A stretch of 64,000 nucleotides of DNA from assembly GCF_001889165.1 (NCBI RefSeq), contig NZ_CP016020.1, positions 2,516,501-2,580,500 on the forward strand, written 5' to 3'. Position 1 is the stretch's first letter; the number at the start of each line of letters is the position of its first letter. Both the position numbers and the translations under genes were made by a program. Source of the stretch: Bacillus weihaiensis (GTDB lineage: Bacteria; Bacillota; Bacilli; Bacillales; Bacillaceae). A model generated the notes under the pieces. That model did not search any database, was not told where the DNA came from, and saw only the letters and a program-made list of their open reading frames with translations. This document shows positions 8,037 through 19,182 of this stretch, piece after piece.

Positions 8037-9557
8037 ATGAATACAAAGAAAGTAACCCCTGTATTTATACTATCTGTTATTGTCACATCTCTTTTTATTA
8101 TCTGGGGACTTATTCCTGAAAGGATGCTACCGAATGGAAACATCAATGTCGTTACCACAAATATCCAGAGCTTTATCATTGAAAAATTTGGCTGGTTTTA
8201 TTTATTAACAGCCACATTCTTTTTAATTTTTGCTATCAGCTTAATATTTTCAAAATATGGAAACATTAAGTTAGGAAAGGATACAGATGAACCAGAATAT
8301 TCTTACCTATCATGGTTTGCTATGCTATTTAGCGCAGGTATGGGAATAGGTCTAGTTTTTTGGGGAGTTTCTGAACCAATTTTCCATTATAGTGGCCCAC
8401 CAACAGGGGAAGGATTTACAGATCAAGCTGGTCGAGATGCATTACGCTATTCTTTTTTCCACTGGGGATTACATCCGTGGGCAATTTATTCTACAATTGC
8501 GCTAGCACTTGCTTATTTCACTTTTAGAAAAGAACAGAATGGTGTAATGAGTAACATTCTCAGACCAATATTAGGTGATAGAGTTGATGGAAAAACAGGA
8601 ATACTTATTAATTTTATTGCTGTTTTTGCAACTGTATTCGGTGTAGCCACTTCCTTAGGTTTTGGAGCGGCACAAATTAGTGGAGGAATTTCTTACTTAG
8701 TTGATGGAGTTGAGAACAATTTCACTACACAAATCATTATTATTCTTATTGTAACTGTATTGTTTATGCTATCTGCTCAGACAGGCTTAAATAAAGGAAT
8801 AAAATACTTAAGTAACTTAAATGTGATTTTGGCCATCTCTCTCATGTTGTTTTTACTTTTTGCAGGTCCTACCAACTTTATCATGGACCTCTTTACAACA
8901 ACATTAGGTAGTTACCTACAAAATCTACCTTCCATGAGCTTTAAGATGACCCCCTTTCAAAGAGATAATACCTGGGTACAGGATTGGACAATCTTCTATT
9001 GGGCTTGGTGGATTTCTTGGGCTCCATTCGTAGGTACATTTATCGCACGTATTTCTAGAGGTCGGACAATTAGAGAGTTCGTTATTGGCGTATTAGCTGT
9101 ACCAACTGTGTTCGGAGCTTTATGGTTCTCTGTTTTTGGTGGATCCGCTATCTTTTTAGACTATTTACAGAACGCACCTATTGTCGATATTGTTAATGAA
9201 CAAGGGAAAGAAGTCGCTTTATTTGCCGTATTAGATTTTTTTCCACTAGGTACAGTCATGTCTATCCTAGCTATATTCCTTATTAGCACATTTTTCATTA
9301 CATCAGCGGATTCTGCAACATTTGTATTAGGTATGCAAACAACGAATGGGGATTTAAACCCTCCAAATCGGATAAAATTCATTTGGGGAATTATTCAATC
9401 CTCCGCAGCTGCCATTCTTTTATGGTCTGGTGGACTCGGTGCCTTACAAACCTCAGCAATCATTGCAGCTCTTCCTTTTGCTGTCATTATGATTATGATG
9501 GTTTTCTCCTTGTTAAAATCACTATCTGAAGAGAAAAAAACCAGTAAAGCTAAGTAG
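8037..9557 (+). CDS. BCCT-family betaine/choline/carnitine transporter
   Basis: A 506-residue secondary transporter with 12 predicted membrane segments, length typical of OpuD-type BCCT proteins that take up glycine betaine or related osmolytes with sodium. Seen directly are the glycine-rich helix GMGIGLVFWGVSEPIFHY near residues 100-117 and the aromatic box WTIFYWAWWISWAPFVG near 319-335, which form the trimethylammonium site. It lacks the long C-terminal osmosensing tail of BetP. The AAAGGAGG ribosome site is about 14 bases from the ATG, which is unusually far. Single gene with its own terminator. Substrate (betaine, choline or carnitine) not resolvable. Confidence 0.9.
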   Translation: MNTKKVTPVFILSVIVTSLFIIWGLIPERMLPNGNINVVTTNIQSFIIEKFGWFYLLTATFFLIFAISLIFSKYGNIKLGKDTDEPEYSYLSWFAMLFSAGMGIGLVFWGVSEPIFHYSGPPTGEGFTDQAGRDALRYSFFHWGLHPWAIYSTIALALAYFTFRKEQNGVMSNILRPILGDRVDGKTGILINFIAVFATVFGVATSLGFGAAQISGGISYLVDGVENNFTTQIIIILIVTVLFMLSAQTGLNKGIKYLSNLNVILAISLMLFLLFAGPTNFIMDLFTTTLGSYLQNLPSMSFKMTPFQRDNTWVQDWTIFYWAWWISWAPFVGTFIARISRGRTIREFVIGVLAVPTVFGALWFSVFGGSAIFLDYLQNAPIVDIVNEQGKEVALFAVLDFFPLGTVMSILAIFLISTFFITSADSATFVLGMQTTNGDLNPPNRIKFIWGIIQSSAAAILLWSGGLGALQTSAIIAALPFAVIMIMMVFSLLKSLSEEKKTSKAK

Positions 9558-9587
9558 AAAAGAGGATTTATTCTCTTTTCTTTTTTT
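9557..9587 (+). terminator. Terminator of the BCCT gene
   Basis: Stem GAAAAGAG / CTCTTTTC followed by seven T, overlapping the stop codon region. Confidence 0.8.
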
Positions 9588-10349
9588 ATGGCTGCATTTT
9601 AAAAATTTGTTGTCGTCGGGTGAATTCCATTGTAGTGTGTTATATTCCATTCATCAACCTGCATATTAACTAGAAATTGAAACAAAGTGCTGGAAAAGCA
9701 AACTAATTAGTTCATTTTTTTATAAATTGACCGTTGAATCAATCTCATAAATGCTTATTTTAAAGAAACATAGATCTTCAAAATTTAGATCTGGTTGAAC
9801 TCAGCTTTAGTTGCTCGCTTTTTCGTGGTGAGGCGGTGAGCCACCTCGGCGTAAACACCTATAAGGTCTCACCTGTCCCACTCCTCCCGCAGGAGTATCG
9901 CACTTCATTCAACCTAACGTCATTTTCGTTCATATTTAAAAGGCAACAAACTCTAATAAAAGAGCTCGATTTTTTAACTAGGCATATGGAGTCTTCCTCC
10001 AGTCGTTAATTAGTTTGTTTTGTTTTAGTCACGTACTATTTTCGACTTTTCGGGGGAGGTACTCCTTTTTCTAGTTTCTAAAACCATGTGCCTGTAAGCC
10101 TCAAAATGATAACATTCATTAAGTAAAATTTAGGGTTGATGCTTCTCTTTGTTGATTGGAATCGAAGGCAGGAGAATCCTGCGGGAAGCGTGTCAAAGGC
10201 TTCCCCTGCAGGCGTAGCTTACGAGAAGGCTCCGAGACAGCTCTAGGAAGAAATGCATTTGAAGTGGTCAGTAGTTTTTTTGGGGTCACTATTCTCATCG
10301 CGGAATATAGATAGCTGTAACGGAAATCTACAACTAGACTTAATAGTGC
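9588..10349. repeat. Intergenic region with two decayed GC-rich interspersed repeats
   Basis: No gene. Two copies of a Bacillaceae interspersed element are visible as GC-rich islands: about 9815-9905 (minus orientation, ACTCCTGCGGGAGG, GGTGAGACC, GAGGTGGCTCACCG on that strand) and about 10150-10255 (plus, ATCCTGCGGGAAGCG, CCTGCAGGCG). Both carry internal palindromes and many substitutions. Related islands occur at about 12130-12230, 26790-26930, 33897-33990, 39150-39310, 42310-42370 and 49240-49310. Confidence 0.6.
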
Positions 10350-10580
10350 CTAAACATTATGAATACAATAAAAACAAACAAAGGTGAAAAGTGAGGAAAA
10401 TAACGCAACTTTTCTCTTCTTAAGAAATCGCAGGGCAAACAAATAGGACAAATAAAAAAACAAAAGTAATAAAATAGACTTAGCTAATAGTCCATCCTTT
10501 TTAGACAAAAAATCAATCCATGAATAGGAAATCCACAACATTATATGAACAGAGAAAGCTAATAACCATGGTATTTTCAA
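10350..10580 (-). CDS. Small membrane protein, unknown
   Basis: A 76-residue very hydrophobic protein with two to three predicted membrane segments (residues about 5-20, 33-52, 58-75) separated by a basic FLKKRKVALF stretch. No family recognised. TTG start with AAAGGGGG seven bases upstream, which supports translation. A second frame overlaps its 5' end: 10513-10671 on the same strand would give a 52-residue MFKKIAYVFDERF protein with a weak AAAGGC site. The two cannot easily both be full genes; I prefer the membrane protein. Confidence 0.5.
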   Translation of the reverse strand: MKIPWLLAFSVHIMLWISYSWIDFLSKKDGLLAKSILLLLFFYLSYLFALRFLKKRKVALFSSLFTFVCFYCIHNV

Positions 10581-10981
10581 TGTTCATCCCCCTTTGACTT
10601 ATATCCCGTTCTATCTTATGCACAAGCTGTACAAATCTTTCATCAAAAACATAGGCAATTTTCTTAAACATAAAGTTGCCTTTATATTCGCTACAGGCTA
10701 GCAGCAGACGCAGGGGAAAAATCAACTGCTTTTTTCATAGGATGGGCTGTGAGCCACCTGTCCTCGCACCCATTTTATGTATTTTTCATTTATGTAACAT
10801 TTAGATGACAATTGCTAGAAATTACATGTTGTATGATAAAATTAATACAATATATAAGGCTGAATGATTATAATTTAACGATAACGGTCTTTTTCTAACA
10901 CTTCATCATAGAGATCCACTTTCAGGCATTTAAACTCTTGAATACATATATATGAAACTATACTAAAAGAGGTGGGCAAGG
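10581..10981. other. Intergenic region
   Basis: Holds the doubtful overlapping frame noted for the preceding gene, a short decayed GC-rich repeat fragment around 10736-10772 and the AT-rich upstream region of the lipoprotein gene. Nothing else seen. Confidence 0.4.
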
Positions 10982-11356
10982 ATGAAAAGAACAATACTCA
11001 TTGCCTTCATCATACCAGTAGTCATTCTTTCTTCATGTGATACTATTCATTTTTCAACGCCATCCGCCAATGAACGTATTACTCAAGAAAAACAACTTCT
11101 ATTTTTTTCTGATGATGAAAATATTGATCGTGAAGCAGTTTACTATGATGCATTACTAGATATTAAAAGGGAATTTCCAGAGGATTTCAAGAAAATGGAG
11201 ATCATATCAGGAAAGCACCATAATAAGGAGTACAATGTAGACACGTATCCATGCCTACTTGTCGTTGAACAACAAGAAGTTTTAGTCCATATAGAAGGTT
11301 CTGTTTCTTCTAAAGACGATATAATAGAACCTATAAAAACAATTCTTACTCAATAG
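10982..11356 (+). CDS. Small lipoprotein, possibly thioredoxin-fold
   Basis: A 124-residue predicted lipoprotein: signal peptide MKRTILIAFIIPVVILSS followed by the lipobox cysteine at residue 19, so it is likely anchored to the outer face of the membrane. The C-terminal half (NVDTYPCLLVVEQQEVLVHIEG) resembles the later strands of a thioredoxin fold with a cis-proline (YP), but no CxxC is present, so redox activity is doubtful. Ribosome site AGAGGTGGG. Single gene; the hairpin directly after it belongs to a repeated element. Identity as a lipoprotein is firm, function unknown. Confidence 0.7.
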   Translation: MKRTILIAFIIPVVILSSCDTIHFSTPSANERITQEKQLLFFSDDENIDREAVYYDALLDIKREFPEDFKKMEIISGKHHNKEYNVDTYPCLLVVEQQEVLVHIEGSVSSKDDIIEPIKTILTQ

Positions 11357-11368
11357 CACCCTTTATTA

Positions 11369-11484
11369 AAGAGGCTGACCTAAAAGTCTAGATTTTAGAC
11401 CTTGGGTTAGCCTCTTTTCATACTTTTATCTTTTTAATTCAGTTAACGTAAAAACCGGGACGTTCCATTGCGCTCCAGAAACTT
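11369..11484 (+). repeat. IS1182-linked repeat end with hairpin, copy A
   Basis: A hairpin (AAGAGGCTGACC ... GGGTTAGCCTCTT with inner AAAGTCTAGATTTTAGACCTT) followed by about 70 bases ending ACGTTCCATTGCGCTCCAG. The whole block is nearly identical, in inverted orientation, to 33950-34066. It probably serves as terminator for the lipoprotein gene. In both places it adjoins an IS1182 transposase relic on the same side. Confidence 0.75.
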
Positions 11485-11488
11485 GCTT

Positions 11489-12116
11489 TCCGCGGGGCTA
11501 GAAGAAAAGCTGAAAGAAACACCGATTACTTCAGAACAGATTGAACACAGTATTAAAAAGTTAGAAAAACATTTAGAAACAGAACCCAAAAATAAAGAGG
11601 CGAAAAAAGTTGTTCGATTACTAAAAAAGACTATCTTCCTCGAAAGGTAAAATATGAAAAATAAAATCGACTATTCAATGGAAAAAACAGTTCTTCGCAA
11701 ACAGATACTGATGCGACCTTTATGAGACTGAAGGAAGATCATATGCGAAATGGGCAATTAAAACCAGGATATAATGTACAAACAGGAACAGAAGGTCAGT
11801 TTATTATAGGTGTCTCACTACATCAAAGAGCATGTGATCCAGGCTGCTTAATCCCTCATCTTCAACACCTGAGGGAGCACGGAGTGAAACCAGAAAAAAT
11901 AATTGCCGATTCTGGCTATGGTAGCGAGTAAACTATGACTTTTTAGAAAGAGAAGGACGAACAACGTACATAAAATATAATACATTTGATCAAGAACACA
12001 AAAGAAACTGGAAAAAGAAAATCGAACGTGTAGAAAATATGGAGTACGATGAGGAATTAGATGAGTTTATATGTGCAAACAGTCAACGCCTTTTTCTCAT
12101 AGGCTCTGATTGCACA
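11489..12116 (+). pseudogene. IS1182-family transposase relic (middle part)
   Basis: Recognisable IS1182 transposase sequence: SAGLEEKLKETPITSEQ, then after a frameshift KDYLPRK with an in-frame TAA near 11687, then DATFMRLKEDHMRNGQL, KPGYNVQTGTEGQFIIG and GVKPEKIIADSGYGSE, then a second frameshift near 11931 and NYDFLEREGRTTYIKY. The N-terminal part and the C-terminus are absent, so it cannot be active. The left junction with the repeat lies in the sequence TTCCGCGG, which is also present at the matching point in relic B. Confidence 0.85.
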
Positions 12117-12370
12117 TAGTGATTGATTTTCGTTACAAGCATTCGCTTTCCGCTGGAGGTCCGAAAGCCTCCTCGTATGCTTGCTCGCTTGCAAGATTAT
12201 CTATACCACAGTCCTCCACCAGAAGTCTACTGCCACATCCAATCAACAATTTCAAATATAACATTAAACAATTAACACAGCCTTTTCATATCTATCCATT
12301 GAGAATAAAGTATTCAAATGAGTATGTTCCTTTTTTAGCTATTTTTCTATTCTTAAAGAATTTTCACATT
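12117..12370. other. Decayed repeat before the pdhD terminator
   Basis: Starts with a GC-rich island (CATTCGCTTTCCGCTGGAGG, palindromic CTTGCTCGCTTGCAAG) of the interspersed repeat type, then AT-rich sequence. No gene supported; a long open frame here has no ribosome site and is chance. Confidence 0.4.
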
Positions 12371-12406
12371 AAAAAAGGTAAACTGCTAAGCAGCTTACCT
12401 TTTTTT
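12371..12406 (-). terminator. Terminator of the pdh operon
   Basis: Stem AAGGTAA-CTGCT / AGCAG-TTACCTT flanked by A- and T-runs on both sides; directly after the pdhD stop at 12409. Confidence 0.85.
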
Positions 12407-12408
12407 TA

Positions 12409-13821
12409 TTATTTTACGATATGAATTGGGTTACCAATTGCTACTTCAGCAGCTTCCATCGTAATTTCGCCTAATGTTGGGTGAGCATGGATCGTCATTG
12501 CGATATCCTCAGCAGTCATTCCTGCTTCAATTGCTAAACCAAGCTCTGAAATCATGTCAGATGCGCTAGGACCAGCAATTTGTGCACCGATAACTAACCC
12601 GTCCTCTTTACGAGTGATAAGTTTTAAGAAACCATCTGCGTTATTAAGAGATAACGCACGGCCATTAGCACCGAATGGGAATTTAGAAGCTTTCACTTCA
12701 ATTCCTTCTTCCTTAGCTTGAGTTTCAGTGTAACCAACTGTAGCAAGCTCTGGTTCAGAGAATACAACAGCAGGAATACCTAAGTAATCAATTTCAGCTT
12801 TCTCTCCAGCAATTGCTTCTGCAGCAATTTTACCTTCGTAAGAAGCTTTATGAGCTAATGGTGGTCCTTCTACAATATCACCAATTGCATAGATGTTTGG
12901 AATGTTCGTACGGCATTGTTTATCAATTTTGATAACGCCTCTCTCATTCAATTCAACACCCACTTGCTCTAAGCCAAGTTCATCTGTGTTAGGACGACGG
13001 CCTACTGTTACTAATAGGTAATCAGCTTCAACCGTTTTTTCTTCACCTTTTACTTCAAATGTAACTTTTACTCCATTTTCGTCTTCCTCTACACCTTTAG
13101 CCATAGCTTTTGTGAAGATTTCAACATTACCTTTTTTCTTAAGGTTACGCGTTACTAAAGAGCTCATTTGCTTCTCAAAACCAGCAAGAATTTCGTCAGC
13201 TGCTTCAATGAATGTTACTTCTGTACCAAAGTTAGCATAAGCCGTACCTAACTCTGTACCAATATAACCTCCACCAATTACAACCATCTTCTTAGGAATT
13301 TCTTGAAGATTTAGAGCACCAGTCGAATCTAATACACGCTTAGAGTATTTGAAAGCTGGGATTTCGATTGGACGAGAACCAGTAGCAATAATTACATTTT
13401 TGAATTTATACGTTTGTGAAGACGTTTCATCCATTACTTTAACAGTTTCATTATCAACAAAGTAAGCTTCTCCACTAACAACGTCTACTTTATTACCTTT
13501 AAGTAATCCAGCTACACCACCTGTTAGTTTTTTCACTACACCTTGTTTGAATTCTTGAACTTTAGAAAAGTCAACTGTAACCTTCTCGGCTTTAATACCC
13601 ATATCTTCTGAGTGCAAAGCGTTCTCGTAGCGGTGTCCAGCAGCAATTAATGCTTTTGAAGGAATACACCCTACATTTAAACAAACTCCACCTAAAACAC
13701 TTTTTTCTACAACTGTTACTTTTTGTCCAAGTTGAGCAGCGCGGATTGCTGCAACATATCCGCCAGGACCTGCTCCAATGACAAGAGTATCTGTTTCAAT
13801 TGGGAAATCTCCAACTACCAT
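12409..13821 (-). CDS. pdhD: Dihydrolipoyl dehydrogenase (E3) PdhD
   Basis: A 470-residue FAD-dependent pyridine nucleotide-disulfide oxidoreductase that reoxidises the lipoyl groups of the pyruvate dehydrogenase complex with NAD+. Visible are the FAD motif [15 protein letters not shown] at about residues 17-31, the redox disulfide [14 protein letters not shown] near 44-57, the NAD motif [10 protein letters not shown] near 188-197, FAD motif YAIGDI, and the C-terminal HAHPTLGE carrying the catalytic His-Glu. Last gene of pdhABCD; its GGAGG site lies inside the final codons of pdhC. E3 may also serve other 2-oxoacid complexes. Confidence 0.97.
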   Translation of the reverse strand: MVVGDFPIETDTLVIGAGPGGYVAAIRAAQLGQKVTVVEKSVLGGVCLNVGCIPSKALIAAGHRYENALHSEDMGIKAEKVTVDFSKVQEFKQGVVKKLTGGVAGLLKGNKVDVVSGEAYFVDNETVKVMDETSSQTYKFKNVIIATGSRPIEIPAFKYSKRVLDSTGALNLQEIPKKMVVIGGGYIGTELGTAYANFGTEVTFIEAADEILAGFEKQMSSLVTRNLKKKGNVEIFTKAMAKGVEEDENGVKVTFEVKGEEKTVEADYLLVTVGRRPNTDELGLEQVGVELNERGVIKIDKQCRTNIPNIYAIGDIVEGPPLAHKASYEGKIAAEAIAGEKAEIDYLGIPAVVFSEPELATVGYTETQAKEEGIEVKASKFPFGANGRALSLNNADGFLKLITRKEDGLVIGAQIAGPSASDMISELGLAIEAGMTAEDIAMTIHAHPTLGEITMEAAEVAIGNPIHIVK

Positions 13822-13824
13822 CGA

Positions 13825-15159
13825 TTACGCCTCCATTAAAATAAGTTGTGGATCGTTCAGTAAACGCTTGATGTGGTTAAGAGCATTTTGAGCAGTAGCA
13901 CCATCAATCATTCTGTGGTCAAAGCTTAGAGATAAAGCTAAGACTGGAGCTACTACAATCTCTCCATCACGAACTACTGGTTTTTCAGCAATACGGCCAA
14001 TACCTAAAATTGCAACTTCAGGATGGTTAATTACTGGTGTAAACCATTGTCCACCTGCTGATCCAATATTCGTAATTGTACATGATGCACCTTTCATCTC
14101 GTTAGGAGCTAACTTACCATCACGTGCTTTTGTAGCAAGTTCGTTAATTTCATTTGAAATTTCGAAAATAGCTTTGCGATCTGCATTCTTCACAACAGGT
14201 ACAAGCAGACCTTTTTCAGTGTCAGCTGCAATACCAATGTTGTAGTAATGCTTTTGAACCACTTCATCCGTGCTATCATCTAAAGATGTATTAAGAACTG
14301 GATACTTTTTAAGCGCTGAAGTAAGAGCTTTCACTACGTACGGTAAATATGTTAACTTAATACCCTGGTCTGCTGCAACAGTTTTAAATTGTTTTCTATG
14401 CGCAACAAGGTTCGTTACATCCACTTCATCCATTAATGTAACGTGTGGCGCTGTATGTTTAGAGTTAACCATTGCTTTTGCAATTGCCTTACGCATTCCG
14501 CTAATTTTCTCACGAGTTTCAGGGAATTCACCCTCTGGAACTGCTACAGCTTGTGGCTTAGCTTGTTTTTCATCTTTAGCTGCTGGTGCTTCTTCAGCTA
14601 CAGGCGCTGCTTGTGCAGAAGTGCCACCTTGTAAGAATGCATCGATATCTTCTTTAACTACGCGACCATTTTTTCCGCTACCAGATACTTGACGGATCTC
14701 AACACCTTTTTCACGAGCATACTTACGTACAGAAGGCATTGCGATTACACGTTTAGTAGGGTCAACATCCACTTCTTGTTGTGTAGCCTCTTGCTTAGGC
14801 GCTTCTTCTTTTTTCACTTCTTGACCAGCTTCAGCTGTTGCTTGAACCTGTGCTTCTGTTTTTTCTTCTTTCTTAGGCTCATCATCACCATGATCGCCTT
14901 TGAACTTAAGGTCTTCGTATCCAGGAGCATCAAAAGTAATAATTGTTTGACCTACTGTTGCTACTGTTCCTTCTTCTACGTTTACTTCAGTAACTGTTCC
15001 TTTTACTGGTGATGGGATTTCTACAACAGCTTTATCATTTTGAACTTCTGCTAGAACATCATCTTCTTCAACTTGATCGCCTGGTTTTACGAACCATTTT
15101 ACGATTTCACCTTCGTGAATACCTTCACCGATATCAGGCAATTTAAATTCGAATGCCAA
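13825..15159 (-). CDS. pdhC: Dihydrolipoamide acetyltransferase (E2) PdhC
   Basis: The 444-residue core of the pyruvate dehydrogenase complex. Order: one lipoyl domain at about 1-80 with the lipoyl-lysine in [12 protein letters not shown], an Ala/Glu/Lys-rich linker, the peripheral subunit-binding domain near 140-170 ([12 protein letters not shown]), a second Ala/Pro linker, and the acetyltransferase domain from about 205 with the catalytic [10 protein letters not shown] near the C-terminus. I choose the TTG at 15159 giving [13 protein letters not shown], which has GGAGG nine bases upstream; the earlier TTG touches the ribosome site. It follows pdhB after a 106-base gap with a hairpin. Confidence 0.96.
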   Translation of the reverse strand: MAFEFKLPDIGEGIHEGEIVKWFVKPGDQVEEDDVLAEVQNDKAVVEIPSPVKGTVTEVNVEEGTVATVGQTIITFDAPGYEDLKFKGDHGDDEPKKEEKTEAQVQATAEAGQEVKKEEAPKQEATQQEVDVDPTKRVIAMPSVRKYAREKGVEIRQVSGSGKNGRVVKEDIDAFLQGGTSAQAAPVAEEAPAAKDEKQAKPQAVAVPEGEFPETREKISGMRKAIAKAMVNSKHTAPHVTLMDEVDVTNLVAHRKQFKTVAADQGIKLTYLPYVVKALTSALKKYPVLNTSLDDSTDEVVQKHYYNIGIAADTEKGLLVPVVKNADRKAIFEISNEINELATKARDGKLAPNEMKGASCTITNIGSAGGQWFTPVINHPEVAILGIGRIAEKPVVRDGEIVVAPVLALSLSFDHRMIDGATAQNALNHIKRLLNDPQLILMEA

Positions 15160-15199
15160 TTCATTCAACCTCCTTAAGAATATAAAAAATAGATAAAAC

Positions 15200-15232
15200 G
15201 TGGCTTATCCTTTTGAAGCATAAGCCATTCGT
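15200..15232 (-). other. Hairpin in the pdhB-pdhC gap
   Basis: Short inverted repeat GGCTTAT / ATAAGCC in the only sizeable gap of the pdh operon (106 bases). No T-run follows, so it is more likely a processing or stability element than a terminator. Confidence 0.4.
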
Positions 15233-15265
15233 TCCATTTACATGATGTTATGAAAAAATATTTAA

Positions 15266-16243
15266 TTAGAAATTAACAACTTTACGAGCAGTTTCAAGGA
15301 TATCCTTATAAATTGGTAACCAGATGTTTTCTGCTTCAGTGAATGCATAAACAGTATCTGGAGCAGTAACACGTAAAACTGGAGCCTCTAAGCTTAAGAT
15401 CGCACGTTCTGTAATTTCCGCTACTACGTTCGCTGCAATACCAGCTTGTTTTTGAGCTTCTTGAACAACAATTGCGCGACCAGTTTTTTCAACTGAAGCA
15501 ATAATTGTTTCAATATCTAGTGGGCTAATAGTACGTAAGTCAACGACTTCAACTGATACTCCATCTTTTTCTAACTCTTCTGCAGCTTTTAATGATTCGT
15601 GAACCATTGCTCCATAAGTGATAATCGATAGATCCGTACCTTCGCGCTTAACATCAGCTTTACCAATTTCGATTGTGTACTCTTCTTCTGGTACTTCTTG
15701 ACGGAAAGAACGGTATAATTTCATATGCTCTAAGAATACAACTGGATCGTTATCACGAATCGCAGAAATTAATAATCCTTTTGCATCATATGGAGTTGAT
15801 GGAATAACAACTTTTAATCCAGGTTGTTGAGCCACTAATCCTTCTAAGCTATCTGCGTGTAGCTCTGGCGTATGTACGAACCCTCCGAAAGGAGAACGAA
15901 TTGTTACTGGTGCAGTCCAATGACCACCAGAACGGTAACGCATACGAGCTAATTGTCCACTAATTGAATCCATTACTTCATATACAAATCCGAAGAATTG
16001 AACTTCCATAACCGGACGGAAACCTGTCAGTGCGAATCCAATAGTTAAACCACCAATACCTGATTCAGCAAGTGGAGTATCGAATACACGATCTTCACCA
16101 AATTCTTTTTGAAGTCCCTCCGTTGCACGGAATACGCCACCATTTAATCCAACGTCTTCTCCAAATACAAGGACGTTTTCATCTTTTTTCAACTCAGTGC
16201 GTAAGGCATCTGTGATGGCTTGAATCATTGTCATTTGTGCCAT
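15266..16243 (-). CDS. pdhB: Pyruvate dehydrogenase E1 beta subunit PdhB
   Basis: A 325-residue transketolase-like beta subunit; with PdhA it decarboxylates pyruvate using thiamine diphosphate and acetylates E2. Stretches such as [41 protein letters not shown] and [14 protein letters not shown] match Bacillus PdhB almost exactly and the length is the same. ATG start after AAAGGAG, with pdhA ending three bases before it. It acts in the cytosol within the large PDH complex. Confidence 0.97.
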   Translation of the reverse strand: MAQMTMIQAITDALRTELKKDENVLVFGEDVGLNGGVFRATEGLQKEFGEDRVFDTPLAESGIGGLTIGFALTGFRPVMEVQFFGFVYEVMDSISGQLARMRYRSGGHWTAPVTIRSPFGGFVHTPELHADSLEGLVAQQPGLKVVIPSTPYDAKGLLISAIRDNDPVVFLEHMKLYRSFRQEVPEEEYTIEIGKADVKREGTDLSIITYGAMVHESLKAAEELEKDGVSVEVVDLRTISPLDIETIIASVEKTGRAIVVQEAQKQAGIAANVVAEITERAILSLEAPVLRVTAPDTVYAFTEAENIWLPIYKDILETARKVVNF

Positions 16244-16246
16244 GGC

Positions 16247-17656
<1,410 letters not shown>

Positions 17657-17686
17657 AGTTTACACTACAATTTTTATATTCGTCAA
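17657..17686 (-). promoter_or_regulatory. Probable SigA promoter of pdhA
   Basis: Minus strand TTGACG (17681-17686), an 18-base spacer and TAAACT (17657-17662). Reasonable but not ideal -10. Confidence 0.5.
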
Positions 17687-18090
17687 TTAGTTTGTATCAG
17701 GTTTCTTTTCATTCTATAAAAGTATTTTCAAAACAAAAACCTACATCTGTATTAATACAAAAATATATACTGTTTCATTGTTTATGATACAGTTTCTTCA
17801 AATTTGAAACACTTTTAGTTAAACCCTTTCATTTCTAAGGATGTTGCATTCCCTTTCTATGGTAGATTCCCTTTTGACAAATAGGTTTCCCACAGACATG
17901 TTATTTTTTAGATGGTATTGATGGGAAGACTACTAGTATTGCTCTACCATATTTAAGCCTTATCTTAAGTTGCTATTTTTATGTGAGTAAATATAACCTT
18001 TACCAATAAGCGTGGGATTGACCTAACTTTCTTGCTTACCATGGTATTACATGTGAATGATGACTAGATAGTGTAAAGAGCATGTAAAAA
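17687..18090. other. Intergenic region
   Basis: AT-rich region between the pdhA promoter and the ykyA terminator. I see no gene, repeat or recognisable regulatory element in it. Confidence 0.4.
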
Positions 18091-18113
18091 GAACCTATCC
18101 TTAAGATAGATTC
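18091..18113 (-). terminator. Terminator of ykyA
   Basis: Minus-strand stem GAATCTATC / GATAGGTTC with a five-base loop and a T-run. Confidence 0.75.
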
Positions 18114-18126
18114 TTCTGCACACTGT

Positions 18127-18786
18127 CTATTCAGCTTCTTTTACATTTAAACCAGCTATTTGATAAAAATCTGTTTTTAATTGATTATATTCCTCGGTAT
18201 AGCCGTTAAATATTTCATTTTCATTCATAACCTTTTCATACGAGTCATTGATTTTAGAGATTTGTTCCTCTAATTCTTCCATCGTTAACTCTTCATTTTG
18301 AAGCATTTCATACAATTCTTTATCTAATTTAATGGATGTAGAATAGTGATTATATAATGTCTCATACGAATCATAGCGATTTTCCATTGTCGTTTGCAAA
18401 TTTTCAAGGATTTCCAAAGTATCCTCATCTTCTATTTTTTCCATTTCTAAGGTTATTCCTTTGAATTCCTCCTTAGAAGCCATGATACTCTCATTTTCAA
18501 CCTGCATTTTCTCTTCACGTTCGTCTATCATTTCAAGAGCTTGGTTTGATAATGATACAACTTGATCAAACTCTTTCATTCCTAAATCCATAATCTGATT
18601 AAAAAGTTCATTTTCCTCTTTTTCAAGAGCAAGTAATGGTTCCTGCTGCTCTTGAAATGACTCCTCTAAAGAAACAACTTTTTCTAATTTTTGATAAATC
18701 GTTTCTTCAGGACTAGGTCCCAAGCATCCAACTAAGATGACAAGCAATAAAGTTGTAAGTATACTTACGTTCATAAGCTTTTTCAT
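18127..18786 (-). CDS. ykyA: Putative cell-wall binding lipoprotein YkyA
   Basis: A 219-residue lipoprotein of the YkyA family: signal peptide with lipobox LVGC (cysteine at about residue 21), then a highly charged, Glu/Lys-rich region with heptad-like leucines predicted to form long coiled coils across almost the whole mature protein. The family is described as putative cell-wall binding; its biochemical role is not established. It sits between def and pdhA exactly as in B. subtilis. Single gene with its own terminator. Confidence 0.85.
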   Translation of the reverse strand: MKKLMNVSILTTLLLVILVGCLGPSPEETIYQKLEKVVSLEESFQEQQEPLLALEKEENELFNQIMDLGMKEFDQVVSLSNQALEMIDEREEKMQVENESIMASKEEFKGITLEMEKIEDEDTLEILENLQTTMENRYDSYETLYNHYSTSIKLDKELYEMLQNEELTMEELEEQISKINDSYEKVMNENEIFNGYTEEYNQLKTDFYQIAGLNVKEAE

Positions 18787-18969
18787 AACTGTTCCCCCTA
18801 TAAATCAACACAATTCTTACTATAAGTGGTTCAACAAATTAATACAATGCTTCTTCTTTGTTTTTAATAAATTTTGGAAAAATGCCTAGATACTTTACTA
18901 GTATATTAGCTTGTCTACAAATTAGACCTAATACTAAGAGGATTTTCTTTGTTCTGGGCGAATGACTAT

Positions 18970-18995
18970 ACACAATTTCATTAATTACATACAGT
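18970..18995 (+). promoter_or_regulatory. Possible SigK-type promoter of the YjcZ peptide gene
   Basis: AC (18970-18971), 16 bases, then CATACAGTG, close to the late mother-cell SigK pattern AC-N16-CATANNNTA (last position differs). Weak motif, supported mainly by the sporulation annotation of the downstream family. Confidence 0.35.
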
Positions 18996-19041
18996 GTACT
19001 AAACGTCAAAAGGCGTTAAGAACATTAGGAGGTTGTTAAAT

Positions 19042-19182
19042 ATGCATAATTACTATGGTTGTGGTTGTGACAGTTATGGGTATGGATACGGAGCACCAAC
19101 AGGATATGGAAACAGCTTTGCTTTGATTGTTGTTTTATTTATTCTATTAATTATCGTTGGTGCAGCTTATTTAGGTTGCTAA
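19042..19182 (+). CDS. YjcZ-family sporulation peptide
   Basis: A 46-residue peptide: a Tyr/Gly/Cys-rich N-terminal half ([13 protein letters not shown]) followed by one membrane helix [21 protein letters not shown]. This C-terminal helix is the hallmark of the YjcZ family of small sporulation proteins. AGGAGG ribosome site seven bases from the ATG. Its exact role in the spore is unknown. It is an insertion between ykyA and def relative to the B. subtilis order, and faces the opposite way from ykyA. Confidence 0.85.
   Translation: MHNYYGCGCDSYGYGYGAPTGYGNSFALIVVLFILLIIVGAAYLGC

Noticed and set aside
10513-10671. 52-residue minus-strand frame MFKKIAYVFDERF overlapping the small membrane protein
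   Set aside because: Weak AAAGGC site and a 68-base overlap with a better supported gene; mentioned in that entry but not called.
12110-12424. 104-residue plus-strand frame
   Set aside because: Covers a decayed repeat and the pdhD terminator, has no ribosome site and reads as low-complexity chance sequence.
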